NCBI GenBank assembly: GCA_902705865.1 | Contig: CACSIO010000034.1 | Location: 414,235-478,234 of the forward strand | Length of the DNA: 64,000 bases | Reading direction: 5' to 3' | DNA from: BD1-7 clade bacterium | Lineage (GTDB): Bacteria; Pseudomonadota; Gammaproteobacteria; Pseudomonadales; DT-91 | In this document: positions 8,459 to 17,152 of the stretch, piece by piece | How the letters are laid out: each line of letters opens with the position of its first letter | How positions within the stretch are numbered: position 1 is the stretch's first letter | Translations under genes and position numbers: made by a program | The notes under the pieces: model-generated | Told to the model about the DNA's origin: nothing | Databases searched by the model: none | The model's input: only the letters and a program-made list of their open reading frames with translations

Positions 8459-9948
8459 TGCCCAAAACAGATTCTCCAGACCTACGTAGAATTGCCATCG
8501 AACCGGTAACCCGCGTTGAAGGTCACGGTAAAATAACCCTATTGGTCGATGACGAGAATCACGTACACCAGGCACGTTTGCATATTACCGAGTTTCGCGG
8601 CTTTGAAAAATTCATTCAGGGTCGGCCCTATTGGGAATTACCGCTACTGGTACAGCGCTTGTGTGGCATCTGCCCAGTGAGTCATCATCTGGCGGCAGGC
8701 AAGGCAATTGATGCTATTCATGGGGTAAAGACGCTCACGCCTGCAGCCCACAAGCTTCGCCAGTTACTGCACTGGGGCCAAGTTCTGCAGTCTCATGCAT
8801 TACATTTTTTCACCCTAGCCTCACCAGATTTATTATTTGGTTACGACAGTGACGTTGCGAAACGCAATTTCGTTGGTGTTATCAACGAGCACCCGGATAT
8901 CGCACTACAAGGCATAAAGATTCGAAAATTTGGCCAGCAAGTCATTGAGGCAATCACGGGCAAGCGCATCCACGGCATCGCTGCCGTACCCGGCGGCATG
9001 AATCAGCCATTGGAAAAAGCCGCAATTGCCAAATTAAGCAATGATATCGACGACATTGTTGAGTGGTGCCAAAGTGCCGTCGACTTATCCAAGCGCTTAT
9101 GCTTGAGCGATAACGATCTCTTTCGCAATTTTGCAGATTTACCATCGCCCTGCCTTTCTATAAATCGGCCAGACGGGGCGTTTGAACTGTACGATGGGCA
9201 AATACGTGTTCGCGATGCTGATGGCTCAATGATGTTTGATCAGTTTCCTTGCGACCGTTATTTCGACTTGATTCATGAAGAAGCACGAAACTGGTCTTAC
9301 ATGAAATTCCCCTATCTTGCCGATCAGCGTCAACAGGCAAATAACCCCGATAGCGGCTGGTATAAAGTCGGGCCCTTGGCACGAGTGAATAATTGCGACT
9401 TCTTCGATACCCCTCTGGCAGAGAGTTGCCGTCAGGATTTCATGCTAATAGCCGGGACCCCACTCTGCCATCTGAGCCTCGCCTACCATTGGGCAAGAAT
9501 GATTGAAGCGCTTCATTGTGCCGAAGCCATTCAGCGTGTATTAAGAGACCCGGATTTAATGAGCCGCGATCTGATTACGCACGGTGAACGACAACCCTCC
9601 GGTATTGGCGTTATCGAAGCACCGCGCGGTACGTTATTTCATCACTATGAAGTTGATGATGACGATCGAGTGACAATGGCAAACTTGATTGTTTCGACTA
9701 CCAGTAACAACTGGGCAATGAATCAAGCCATTTGTGATGTCGCCAACCAACACCTGGACGGAAACACCATTGATGAAGGCCTGCTCAATCTTCTGGAAGT
9801 CGCTGTAAGAGCGTATGACCCGTGTTTGTCGTGCGCTACCCACGCTGTTGGCCAAATGCCCTTGATCGTTGAGTTACAGCACCTCAACGGCAAACGACTG
9901 CATGCCGTTAGCAAAGATTCAAGGGGGAACATACATGCACTTGCCTGA
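8458..9948 (+). CDS. hoxH: HoxH, NiFe catalytic large subunit of NAD-linked hydrogenase
   Basis: The catalytic subunit (496 aa) binds nickel and iron through two CxxC motifs: RLCGICPVSHH near the N-terminus (Cys69, Cys72) and DPCLSCATH at the C-terminus (Cys456, Cys459, His462). The 34 residues after His462 (AVGQMPL...) are the maturation tail expected to be removed by HoxW after nickel insertion. Motif wording matches group 3d bidirectional, NAD-reducing hydrogenases. Its ATG shares one base with the hoxY stop (TGATG). Confidence 0.97.
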   Translation: MPKTDSPDLRRIAIEPVTRVEGHGKITLLVDDENHVHQARLHITEFRGFEKFIQGRPYWELPLLVQRLCGICPVSHHLAAGKAIDAIHGVKTLTPAAHKLRQLLHWGQVLQSHALHFFTLASPDLLFGYDSDVAKRNFVGVINEHPDIALQGIKIRKFGQQVIEAITGKRIHGIAAVPGGMNQPLEKAAIAKLSNDIDDIVEWCQSAVDLSKRLCLSDNDLFRNFADLPSPCLSINRPDGAFELYDGQIRVRDADGSMMFDQFPCDRYFDLIHEEARNWSYMKFPYLADQRQQANNPDSGWYKVGPLARVNNCDFFDTPLAESCRQDFMLIAGTPLCHLSLAYHWARMIEALHCAEAIQRVLRDPDLMSRDLITHGERQPSGIGVIEAPRGTLFHHYEVDDDDRVTMANLIVSTTSNNWAMNQAICDVANQHLDGNTIDEGLLNLLEVAVRAYDPCLSCATHAVGQMPLIVELQHLNGKRLHAVSKDSRGNIHALA

Positions 9949-10474
9949 CCCGCTGCCGCACCTCGTTATTATTGGGTGTGGCAACCCAACACGCCAAGAT
10001 GACGCAGCCGCGCCAATATTGCTTGAAGCTTTGCGAGAAAGCCTAGGGCATCGTAGCGATCATTACAGGCTGCGTTACATCGAAACACTGCAGCTAAACC
10101 CTGAAAATGCCTATGATTTACTGGGCGCTGACAAGGTAATTTTTATCGACTGCGGATTGATCGATACGCCGGTATTGTTCAAACCGATAATGCCAGAGAC
10201 CAGCTGGCAATTGACCACCCATCAACAAACACCTGAAGCCATATTGGCAATGACGTCCATGCTCTCAGATGAACCATTACCTGAATGTTTTCTACTGGCG
10301 ATCCAAGGTAACGCATTTGAATTGGGAGAACCCCTCACCAGTGATTGCATTAACCATCTTGATTTAGCCAAAACGCTGGTGACTCATCTGGTAAACATGC
10401 CCGACACCGCCAGTTGGCATAAAATTTGGCACCAAGAACACGGGGAGCGCTGTGCACGAAGTATCATTGGCTGA
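9935..10474 (+). CDS. hoxW: HoxW, hydrogenase maturation endopeptidase (M52 family)
   Basis: HoxW is the nickel-sensing protease that clips the C-terminal tail of HoxH. The family motif is seen as GCGNPTRQDD (residues 14-23), with a later FIDCGL acidic strand and a THQQTPE histidine segment that may supply the other metal ligands. The glycine that usually follows the DD pair is alanine here. I chose ATG 9935 (179 aa) because a strong AAGGGGG site sits seven bases upstream. The open frame extends 22 codons further into hoxH. The start lies inside the hoxH reading frame, which ends 14 bases later. Confidence 0.92.
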   Translation: MHLPDPLPHLVIIGCGNPTRQDDAAAPILLEALRESLGHRSDHYRLRYIETLQLNPENAYDLLGADKVIFIDCGLIDTPVLFKPIMPETSWQLTTHQQTPEAILAMTSMLSDEPLPECFLLAIQGNAFELGEPLTSDCINHLDLAKTLVTHLVNMPDTASWHKIWHQEHGERCARSIIG

Positions 10475-10835
10475 AAACCTTATCGAATGTATCGAGCAAC
10501 AAGCTCAGAAGAATCGATTTGAGCGCGTTGAAAAAATCAACGTTGAGGTGGGTGAGCTATCCTGCGTCGACCCCGGCGCCCTAGAATTTGCTCTACAAGC
10601 GTTGGCAGAAGGAACGGTGATTGAGGGCGCATCGCTTGAGATCGGCATCGTACCCGGGCAACTTCAATGTCGAGCATGTAGACACACCTACCATGCAAAT
10701 ACCGTGTACACCCCCTGCCCTGAATGCCATCAAACCGGCAGCAAAAAAATCGGCGGTGATGATGCGCAGTTGATCGCCATCTATGTAGCAAACTGCGAAA
10801 ATGAAACACCCGGCGAAAACTCCGCTATCAGATAG
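10452..10835 (+). CDS. hypA: HypA/HybF nickel metallochaperone
   Basis: HypA delivers nickel to the large subunit together with HypB. The 127-aa protein begins MHEVSLAENL, with the His2-Glu3 pair that binds nickel, and has a zinc site formed by CRAC (Cys73, Cys76) and CPEC (Cys89, Cys92). The start is GTG 10452, preceded by GGGGAG four bases upstream, and lies 23 bases inside hoxW. The N-terminus is fixed by the conserved MHE. The acidic, Asn-rich C-terminal tail looks ordinary. Confidence 0.95.
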   Translation: MHEVSLAENLIECIEQQAQKNRFERVEKINVEVGELSCVDPGALEFALQALAEGTVIEGASLEIGIVPGQLQCRACRHTYHANTVYTPCPECHQTGSKKIGGDDAQLIAIYVANCENETPGENSAIR

Positions 10836-10880
10836 CTAAGATAAACATCCACTGGCAAAACCGGTGTAAGCGAGAATCCT

Positions 10881-11687
10881 ATGTGTACTACCTGCGGTTG
10901 CGATGGCGAAAAAATCACCCTAAAACCTGTTCATGCGACCTCGCCTGAAACATGTGCGCACGCCGAACAACGTGTTTACACGCCAACCACCACCCTGCGT
11001 AAACTCGATGTCGGCACCTCTTTGATGGCCGCAAACCGCGCGGTCGCAGATGATAATCGGGATAAACTTAGCCGCCGAAACATCCTCGCCATCAATTTAC
11101 TGTCGAGCCCCGGCGCCGGTAAAACCAGCTTGCTGGTCAAAACCCTGACTGATTGGCAGTCACCCGCTCCACGACAGGTTATTGAAGGTGACCAACAAAC
11201 GGCGCACGACGCCGAGCGTATTGCATCAACCGGCACCCCGGCACTGCAAATTAATACGGGCAAGGGCTGCCACCTTGATAGCCGTATGATTCAAAGCGCA
11301 TTACAGATGCAGCCAGCGTCGGATAACAGTGTGTTATTTATCGAAAACGTCGGTAATCTTGTTTGTCCGGCCAACTTTGATCTTGGTGAAACGCACAAAG
11401 TCGTCATATTATCCGTGGCCGAAGGCGATGATAAACCGTTGAAATACCCCGATGCGTTCTATCATGCGAGCCTTATGATTATCAGCAAAACCGACTTACT
11501 GAACTATGTTGATTTTGATGTCGGCCGCTGCATCCAATATGCCCGCTCGATTAACGCGGGGATCAAAATCATTCAATTGTCTGTCAAAGACGGAAGTGGC
11601 CTATCTGACTGGCACCATTGGTTAGATCACCAGCTGGAAGCACTGCAACAAGCAGAATCGACTGAAATGACATCACGCGATGGATAG
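10881..11687 (+). CDS. hypB: HypB, GTPase for nickel insertion
   Basis: HypB is the SIMIBI-class GTPase that regulates nickel transfer from HypA to HoxH. It starts with an N-terminal CTTCGC metal motif (Cys2, Cys5, Cys7). Walker A SPGAGKTS lies at about residues 76-83, followed by EGDQQTAHDAERI, a CHLDS metal site, the ENVGNLVCPANFDLGE segment and ISKTDLL as the guanine-specificity motif. The histidine-rich nickel-storage stretch of some homologues is missing. It lies 45 bp after hypA and closes the recognisable hox-hyp operon. Confidence 0.96.
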   Translation: MCTTCGCDGEKITLKPVHATSPETCAHAEQRVYTPTTTLRKLDVGTSLMAANRAVADDNRDKLSRRNILAINLLSSPGAGKTSLLVKTLTDWQSPAPRQVIEGDQQTAHDAERIASTGTPALQINTGKGCHLDSRMIQSALQMQPASDNSVLFIENVGNLVCPANFDLGETHKVVILSVAEGDDKPLKYPDAFYHASLMIISKTDLLNYVDFDVGRCIQYARSINAGIKIIQLSVKDGSGLSDWHHWLDHQLEALQQAESTEMTSRDG

Positions 11688-11760
11688 CGCTTAGTTGCCA
11701 TCAAACCCGCGGCCATTACGATAGATCGACAATTCAAAGTCGACATCTTAGGAGATACCT

Positions 11761-12939
11761 ATGACACGTTCATTTTACCCACCCCAACGCACACTGATGG
11801 GGCCCGGACCTTCAGATGTTTCTCCACGCGTTCTCGAAGCGCTGGCTCGCCCCACCATTGGGCATTTGGACCCGTTGTTTATTGAGCTGATGGATAGCAT
11901 AAAAACCCTGCTTCAATACGTGTTTAAAACCCAAAATGCACTAACCCTACCGATTTCTGCCCCCGGCTCTGCAGGTATGGAAACGTGTTTTGTTAATCTA
12001 GTTGAGCCCGGCGATACCGTCGTCATCTGCCAAAACGGTGTATTTGGCGGCCGCATGCGTGAAAACGTCGTTCGTGCTGGCGGTATTGCGATAATGGTAG
12101 AAGACGAATGGGGGCGAGCTGTGTCGCCTGAGAAACTCGAAGAGGCATTACGTAACAACCCAGAAACTTCAATAGTTGCCTTTGTCCATGCGGAAACATC
12201 AACCGGTGCTCAAAGTGACGCAAAAACCTTATGCGCAATCGCGAAGCAATTTGACTGCCTTACGATTGTCGATACAGTGACATCACTCGGTGGCAGCATG
12301 CTCGAGATCGACAATTGGCAGATAGATGCTGCGTATTCAGGTACGCAAAAGTGTCTCTCGTGTGTACCGGGGATTTCGCCAATTACGCTGAGCACGGCCG
12401 CCATTGATAAGATCAAAAACCGAAAAACCCAAGTCCAGAGCTGGTTTCTCGATCTTGAACTCATCATGGGATATTGGATTGGCGGCGGCAAGCGAGCCTA
12501 TCACCACACTGCGCCAGTTAACGCGATGTACGCGTTGCATGAATCACTGGTTTTGGTCAAAGAAGAAGGGTTAGAAAACGCTTGGAATCGCCATTACCAA
12601 AATCACCTAACATTGAAAGCCGGACTGGATGCCATCGGGCTTGATTTGATCGTTCCCGAAAACGAACGACTGGCACAACTCAATGCCGTTAAAATCCCTG
12701 ATGGCGTTAATGATCTGGCAGTAAGGCAACAATTGCTGGCCGATTATAGCCTTGAGATCGGCGCGGGGCTTGGCAGCCTCGCAGGCAAAGTATGGCGCAT
12801 CGGTTTGATGGGACATGCCAGCCGCAAAGAGAATATTCTGCTTTGTTTGGCCGCGCTCGAAAGCACGCTAAAACATCAAGGGGCAACAATCGGTAGTGGT
12901 GGCGTCGAGGCCGCCATGGCGCATTTACGCGCGCGCTAG
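11761..12939 (+). CDS. Class V PLP aminotransferase, alanine/serine-glyoxylate type
   Basis: The 392-aa protein resembles alanine-glyoxylate and serine-glyoxylate aminotransferases. It has an N-terminal LMGPGPSDVSPRVL segment, the SGTQKCLS motif with the presumed PLP lysine Lys197, and an SGxGS-like SAPGSAGME cofactor loop. Such enzymes transfer an amino group to glyoxylate to give glycine. The start has a TAGGAG site. It follows hypB by 73 bp in the same direction and could be read through from the hox operon, but has no known role in hydrogenase maturation. The glyoxylate-forming isocitrate lyase is about 7 kb away. Which amino donor is used cannot be told from sequence. Confidence 0.85.
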   Translation: MTRSFYPPQRTLMGPGPSDVSPRVLEALARPTIGHLDPLFIELMDSIKTLLQYVFKTQNALTLPISAPGSAGMETCFVNLVEPGDTVVICQNGVFGGRMRENVVRAGGIAIMVEDEWGRAVSPEKLEEALRNNPETSIVAFVHAETSTGAQSDAKTLCAIAKQFDCLTIVDTVTSLGGSMLEIDNWQIDAAYSGTQKCLSCVPGISPITLSTAAIDKIKNRKTQVQSWFLDLELIMGYWIGGGKRAYHHTAPVNAMYALHESLVLVKEEGLENAWNRHYQNHLTLKAGLDAIGLDLIVPENERLAQLNAVKIPDGVNDLAVRQQLLADYSLEIGAGLGSLAGKVWRIGLMGHASRKENILLCLAALESTLKHQGATIGSGGVEAAMAHLRAR

Positions 12940-12986
12940 TCGTAATACGCCTAGAGGTAGCTCTCAATCAGAGAGCCATGCACTCA

Positions 12987-13014
12987 GGGTCATTCGCCGA
13001 AATGACCCGTTTTC
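12987..13014 (+). terminator. Stem-loop terminator after the aminotransferase
   Basis: GGGTCATT and AATGACCC form a perfect 8-bp stem around a six-base loop, followed by GTTTTC. A smaller stem (GCTCTC, AATCA, GAGAGC; 12960-12976) lies just before it. The hairpin overlaps the last codons of the convergent cupin gene, so it separates two converging transcripts. Confidence 0.6.
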
Positions 13015-13670
13015 ACCCAAGCCAGCAAATTTTCAGAGACATAACGCTCGGTGCCCGCATTCGGGCTGCGAATCCAGGCTCCACGCCCATACTCGCCATA
13101 CTCATCGTTCATACGTCCGTGTAAAATGTATATCTCTTCGCCATGACGGTCGGCAACCATACGCAGGTTCACCCCTGCGTTAACGCGCAGCATATACACT
13201 TGTTCGTCACCAAACTGATGGAGTGGCCGCTTTTGCATGCCCTCACTCAGCGTTTGCCAATCGTCTGAATGGGTATCGGCAACAACGTGTGAGGTATCTC
13301 CTTCGTCAAACTGATGTAACTTTACCAATATCTCGCACCCATCTTCGCTAAAAGGTGCATGTCGAAATCCTTCTGGATTACGAAAATACGTTCCCGCGCC
13401 ATAATTGCCCGTTTCATCGCTAAAGGTTCCCCTTAGCACCAGAATCTCCTCGCCACCTGGATGGTCGTGGGCATGAAAGCTCGCCCCCGGGTCATATCGC
13501 ACGATACTGGTTGCATGACCCTGCTCCGCATCTTCACGCGCCAGCGGTTTACGCCAGACGCCGGGCTTAGGGCTCGCGAGCCACTGGGATACAAGCGTAT
13601 CAATAGCGATACGCTGGTCGAAATCCATATTTAACGGAAGTTTTAACGTCGATGGTGTATTAGGCGTCAT
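12990..13670 (-). CDS. ChrR-like double-cupin protein
   Basis: The 226-aa protein contains two cupin half-domains similar to the metal-binding C-terminal domain of ChrR-type anti-sigma factors. The first has the pattern HAHDHPGGEEILVLRG (about residues 60-75) with candidate metal ligands His, His and Glu, and the second has GVNLRMVADRHGEEIYILHG. The zinc-binding anti-sigma domain of ChrR is not visible and no ECF sigma factor gene is adjacent, so it may be a stand-alone cupin with a sensing or enzymatic role. ATG 13670 follows CAGG at seven bases. An in-frame ATG 14 codons later (MDFDQR) is a possible alternative start. Confidence 0.72.
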   Translation of the reverse strand: MTPNTPSTLKLPLNMDFDQRIAIDTLVSQWLASPKPGVWRKPLAREDAEQGHATSIVRYDPGASFHAHDHPGGEEILVLRGTFSDETGNYGAGTYFRNPEGFRHAPFSEDGCEILVKLHQFDEGDTSHVVADTHSDDWQTLSEGMQKRPLHQFGDEQVYMLRVNAGVNLRMVADRHGEEIYILHGRMNDEYGEYGRGAWIRSPNAGTERYVSENLLAWVKTGHFGE

Positions 13671-13752
13671 GTAAAAACCTGGCCATTTAATCTCAGCCCT
13701 CTTTTAACAGAAAAATCTATCAACGTTGGGCCCAAATTCGTTAGATGAATTA

Positions 13753-13773
13753 ACAATTCATTGTACGAACAAT
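13753..13773. promoter_or_regulatory. Overlapping inverted repeats upstream of the cupin gene
   Basis: Three pentamers, ACAAT-TC-ATTGT-ACGA-ACAAT, form two overlapping inverted repeats about 80-100 bp upstream of the cupin ATG. A perfect palindrome TTGGGCCCAA lies nearby at 13726-13735. This could be an operator, but no regulator is known for it. Confidence 0.25.
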
Positions 13774-13877
13774 CAGGATGGAGCGACAGGTCTAGAATGC
13801 CCTGCCGGCCCAACAACTACTCTCTGTCACATCCTTTCATAATTCGATGATCGATGTGCAGTCTACAGAGTCTGACA

Positions 13878-14285
13878 TCATAGTGTTCGTTCCGATTCGT
13901 CGATCGACAAATCATTGATGCTGGCAATACGTTCACGCATTAACCCATCATCATCGAACTCCCAGAGCTCGTTACCGTAAGAGCGATACCATTGCCCGCT
14001 AGCATCACGCCACTCGTAATAGAATGTCACGGCAATGCGATTGCCAGTGTAAGACCACAGTGTTTTTTTAAGCTTGTAGTCCAGTTCACGCTGCCATTTT
14101 CCAGACAAAAACGCCTGAATTTCTTCGCGGCCTCGCAGAAACGTATCTCGGTTGCGCCAGCGAGAATCCGGGGTATATGCCAGTGAAACCGTCTTCGCGT
14201 CTCGGGTGTTCCACGCATCTTCAGCAGCTTGTACTTTAGCGCGAGCAGTTTCTTCATTGAATGGGGGTAAAGGTGGGCGACTCAT
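13878..14285 (-). CDS. DUF1348/SnoaL-like (NTF2-fold) protein
   Basis: The 135-aa protein matches the small NTF2-fold family annotated as DUF1348 or nuclear transport factor 2 family. Visible family features are the [10 protein letters not shown] helix, [14 protein letters not shown], and the aromatic strands [25 protein letters not shown]. Members are cytosolic and of unknown or varied activity. The start has an ideal GGAGGAA site five bases before ATG. It is divergent from the sigma-54 activator, sharing a 205-bp control region with a perfect palindrome. Confidence 0.85.
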   Translation of the reverse strand: MSRPPLPPFNEETARAKVQAAEDAWNTRDAKTVSLAYTPDSRWRNRDTFLRGREEIQAFLSGKWQRELDYKLKKTLWSYTGNRIAVTFYYEWRDASGQWYRSYGNELWEFDDDGLMRERIASINDLSIDESERTL

Positions 14286-14419
14286 GGTATTCCTCCGCCA
14301 TCAGGCTTTGATTGTTCTTACTGAGATAGAGTGGTAGCCTCATCTCTGCGCTAGACATAGCCAAAGTCATGCCACATTAATATATCTTTAATATTCAGCA
14401 CGTTAGGCGACACCCGCCA

Positions 14420-14435
14420 TCTCAGATATCTGAGA
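14420..14435. promoter_or_regulatory. Perfect 16-bp palindrome, candidate operator
   Basis: TCTCAGATATCTGAGA is a perfect palindrome centred about 63 bp upstream of the sigma-54 activator ATG and about 140 bp upstream of the divergent NTF2-fold gene. Its symmetry and position suit a dimeric regulator, possibly the activator itself. Confidence 0.4.
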
Positions 14436-14490
14436 CTGACAAATAACTGAAACATTACTCTCAATATTTTGGACTTGGAAACTTCGATAT

Positions 14491-16290
14491 ATGACGGTAC
14501 GGATCACCAACAACCCCCTTTGCATGGCCCAATTCGACTTTGAGTTAACACTGATCAGTATCAGCAACAATTGGTACGACAAACTCAACAAAGGGCTGGC
14601 AGCGGTCGATATTACACACCTCGTTCAACCCGAAGATGTTGAACGGGTAAAGAACCACTTAATCGCCGTTGCCGAAGATTCCGCAACAGATCCTTTTATC
14701 GCCGTCAATCTGAAGGGCTGTGGCGACAGTGCGCGTGTATTCGCCTGGTTAGACGCACTGCAACAAGATAAGGTCATCAACCTGCTTTCAATGACCAGTG
14801 AGCAAATCGACAGCGCCCATGTTATCCGACGCCTGAAAAACCAGAACGAACTCATACTTAAAGCGGCTGGCGAAGGTATCTATGGCCTTGACGCCAATGG
14901 CAAAGCCACTTTCGCCAACGAAGCTTCAACACGCATACTGGGCTGGGATCACAAAGAAATCATTGGCGAAAAGCTACATGCACACCACCACCATTCTCAC
15001 GCTGACGGCAGCAATTACGCTCAAGAAGACTGCAAAATCTACGCAGCGATAGCCGATGGCACCGAACACCGCGTTGAAGACGAAGTGTTTTGGCACAAAG
15101 ACGGGCACCCTGTTCCCGTTGAGTATATTTCCAGCCCTATTATCGAAGCAGGAAAAATCGAGGGGGCCGTGGTTCTATTTCGCGATATTTCTGAACGCCT
15201 GACGTTCGAACAACAGCGCGAAAGCGACTTCCGAGAGATAAAAAAACTCAAAGAAGAACTCGAACAAGAGCGCGACTATCTGCGTGACGAGATCAATATC
15301 CAAAAGAACTTTGGTGAAATTGTTGGCAGCAGTTTGTCGTTGCAACGAACCCTGCAACAGATTGAAGCCGTCGCTAACACCCCTTCTAGCGTATTGGTTT
15401 TAGGCGAATCGGGTGTCGGTAAAGAAATGTTCGCGCGTGCAATTCATAATCACAGCCCACGCAAAAACGGCCCCATGGTCAAAGTTAATTGCGCATCAAT
15501 TCCACAAGATTTATTCGAAAGTGAGTTCTTTGGGCATGTAAAAGGCTCATTTACAGGGGCGCACCGGGATCGAGTAGGACGCCTACAGCTTGCCAATGGA
15601 GGCACGTTATTTCTCGACGAAGTTGGTGAGATCCCCCTCGACCTACAAGGCAAGTTACTACGTGCATTGCAAGAGCAGGAGTTCGAGCGCGTTGGAGACG
15701 AATCTACCATCAAAGTTGATGTTCGCATCGTGGCCGCAACCAATAAAGACTTGTTAGCTGAAGCAGAAGCGGGTCGTTTCCGCGAGGACCTTTACTATCG
15801 GCTTAGCGTGTTCCCCATAACCGTGCCGCCACTACGAGAACGACAAGCTGATATCGGCGTACTTGCACGGCACTTTCTGACGCTGACATGCAACGACTTC
15901 GGCAGAGACCCCGTCGTAATAACTAAAAGCCAAGTAAAAGCACTTGAAAAATACAATTGGCCCGGAAATATTCGAGAGCTAAAAAACGTCATTGAACGTG
16001 CTGTTATCATGAGCACAGACAGAAAGCTCAGACTCGATCTTGCGATGCCCTCACTGATGGGTGCCGAAATCATTGAGAGAAACACCGACGAATGCACTGA
16101 CAGCAATATTGGATCAGTAGATGATCAAGTTTTAACCGAAGCCCAAATGATAGCGTTCCAGCGTGGCAATATTGAACGCGCAATGAAAGCCTGCAACAAT
16201 AAAATCGCAGGCAAAAACGGTGCCGCTGCACGACTAGGTCTCAAGCCATCAACGCTTACCTATCGAATGCAGCAATTGGGGTTGAAGTAA
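14491..16290 (+). CDS. PAS-containing sigma-54-dependent transcriptional activator
   Basis: The 599-aa protein is an enhancer-binding activator for sigma-54 RNA polymerase. It has an N-terminal PAS-like region (about 1-90), a clear PAS domain (about 118-235) with a His-rich loop, and a charged coiled linker. The AAA+ domain carries GESGVGKE (Walker A, 305-312), GSFTGA (352-357, the sigma-54-contact loop, usually GAFTGA) and GGTLFLDEVGEIP (Walker B). A Fis-type helix-turn-helix occupies about 555-599. There is no phospho-receiver domain, so the PAS regions probably sense the signal directly. The target is unknown: hydrogenase genes lie about 3 kb upstream, but no sigma-54 promoter was found in front of hoxF. 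Confidence 0.9.
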   Translation: MTVRITNNPLCMAQFDFELTLISISNNWYDKLNKGLAAVDITHLVQPEDVERVKNHLIAVAEDSATDPFIAVNLKGCGDSARVFAWLDALQQDKVINLLSMTSEQIDSAHVIRRLKNQNELILKAAGEGIYGLDANGKATFANEASTRILGWDHKEIIGEKLHAHHHHSHADGSNYAQEDCKIYAAIADGTEHRVEDEVFWHKDGHPVPVEYISSPIIEAGKIEGAVVLFRDISERLTFEQQRESDFREIKKLKEELEQERDYLRDEINIQKNFGEIVGSSLSLQRTLQQIEAVANTPSSVLVLGESGVGKEMFARAIHNHSPRKNGPMVKVNCASIPQDLFESEFFGHVKGSFTGAHRDRVGRLQLANGGTLFLDEVGEIPLDLQGKLLRALQEQEFERVGDESTIKVDVRIVAATNKDLLAEAEAGRFREDLYYRLSVFPITVPPLRERQADIGVLARHFLTLTCNDFGRDPVVITKSQVKALEKYNWPGNIRELKNVIERAVIMSTDRKLRLDLAMPSLMGAEIIERNTDECTDSNIGSVDDQVLTEAQMIAFQRGNIERAMKACNNKIAGKNGAAARLGLKPSTLTYRMQQLGLK

Positions 16291-16307
16291 CAGAAACAAC
16301 ACACCAC

Positions 16308-16811
16308 CTACGCAGAAAACTCACTATCATCGATGGTGATGGAGCACTGCTGATCAAGTTGCAAAACCTGCAGCATGCGTCCGTTAGCGATAAGCCCTCC
16401 GATAATGGCGCTCGCCTCAACGATCTCTTCTGTCGTAAAAGACGCATTCAGACGCACAAAAAACGCGTCATCAATATTAAGATGCTCTGTCGCGTAGCGT
16501 TCTGCGTATTCCGCAAGTAGCGCTTCTCGATCTGACAATTCACTACTAGTGCGCCAATCAATGACTGCCTGATAAAATTCTTCAGTAACACCCTCTTCAC
16601 GCAACTCTGGAAATCTGAAACCCAAACAGATCTGACACTGATTCAGATCAGCGACGCGCATGCGTATCGCCTCACGCTCACGCATGCTAATGACACTTTG
16701 GGTATAGATGGAACCAGATACCGCCGCTAACGCATGCGCTGTTGGCGATGGTATTGAAAATAATCGCTCAGCTTCACTGCCACTACCTTCCGGGATTTTT
16801 ATCCTTGCCAT
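16308..16811 (-). CDS. Carboxymuconolactone decarboxylase/AhpD-like protein
   Basis: The 167-aa protein has the all-helical AhpD-like fold signature: MREREAIRMRVADLNQCQICLGFR, with a CxxC pair that in AhpD-type members is redox-active, and a later FTTEEIVEASAIIGG helix. The histidine normally found four residues after the second cysteine is replaced (CLGFR), so classic AhpD peroxidase-reductase chemistry is uncertain. ATG 16811 is preceded by AAGGAC. It converges on the sigma-54 activator, with only 17 bp between stop codons. Confidence 0.78.
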   Translation of the reverse strand: MARIKIPEGSGSEAERLFSIPSPTAHALAAVSGSIYTQSVISMREREAIRMRVADLNQCQICLGFRFPELREEGVTEEFYQAVIDWRTSSELSDREALLAEYAERYATEHLNIDDAFFVRLNASFTTEEIVEASAIIGGLIANGRMLQVLQLDQQCSITIDDSEFSA

Positions 16812-17042
16812 AAGTCCTTCTCAACTAATAATACCGAACACCCACAAAAGGTTACTTATAGTGACTGTTAAAGTCACATTACTTTTAACATAACTAAGTA
16901 GTCCGCAGAATAAATACTAACGCCCATTAAATGCCGCCATAAAAATGCTTCTAACACTATATAAATAACACCCCAGACAACTAACACATTATCTACTAAC
17001 CTTTTGATCGATATTAATTTGCGTGTTTTCGAGAGTGTTAGC
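16812..17042. other. Intergenic control region between AhpD-like gene and uspA
   Basis: No protein gene seen. The divergent region contains a perfect inverted repeat GTGACT-GTTAA-AGTCAC (16861-16877), about 50 bp upstream of the AhpD-like start, and is AT-rich toward the stress-protein gene. The repeat is a candidate operator. No clear promoter hexamers could be fixed. Confidence 0.3.
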
Positions 17043-17138
17043 ATGAACCAACAACAACAATACGCGTCTATTCAATTAAGGGCGTCCAATAAGTCATTGC
17101 CAGACCGACATAAGATCAGCCCTGAGCAAACGAAATAA
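17043..17138 (+). CDS. Possible 31-aa small protein upstream of the universal stress gene
   Basis: A short frame starts at ATG 17043 (MNQQQQYASIQLRASNKSLP...) and stops 14 bp before the uspA start. A GAGAG string lies about eight bases upstream of its ATG, and the uspA AAGGAG site follows its stop. The product is Gln-rich and basic with no membrane segment. It could be a translated leader or chance. I recognise no family. Confidence 0.25.
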   Translation: MNQQQQYASIQLRASNKSLPDRHKISPEQTK

Positions 17139-17152
17139 TCAAGGAGTTCACC

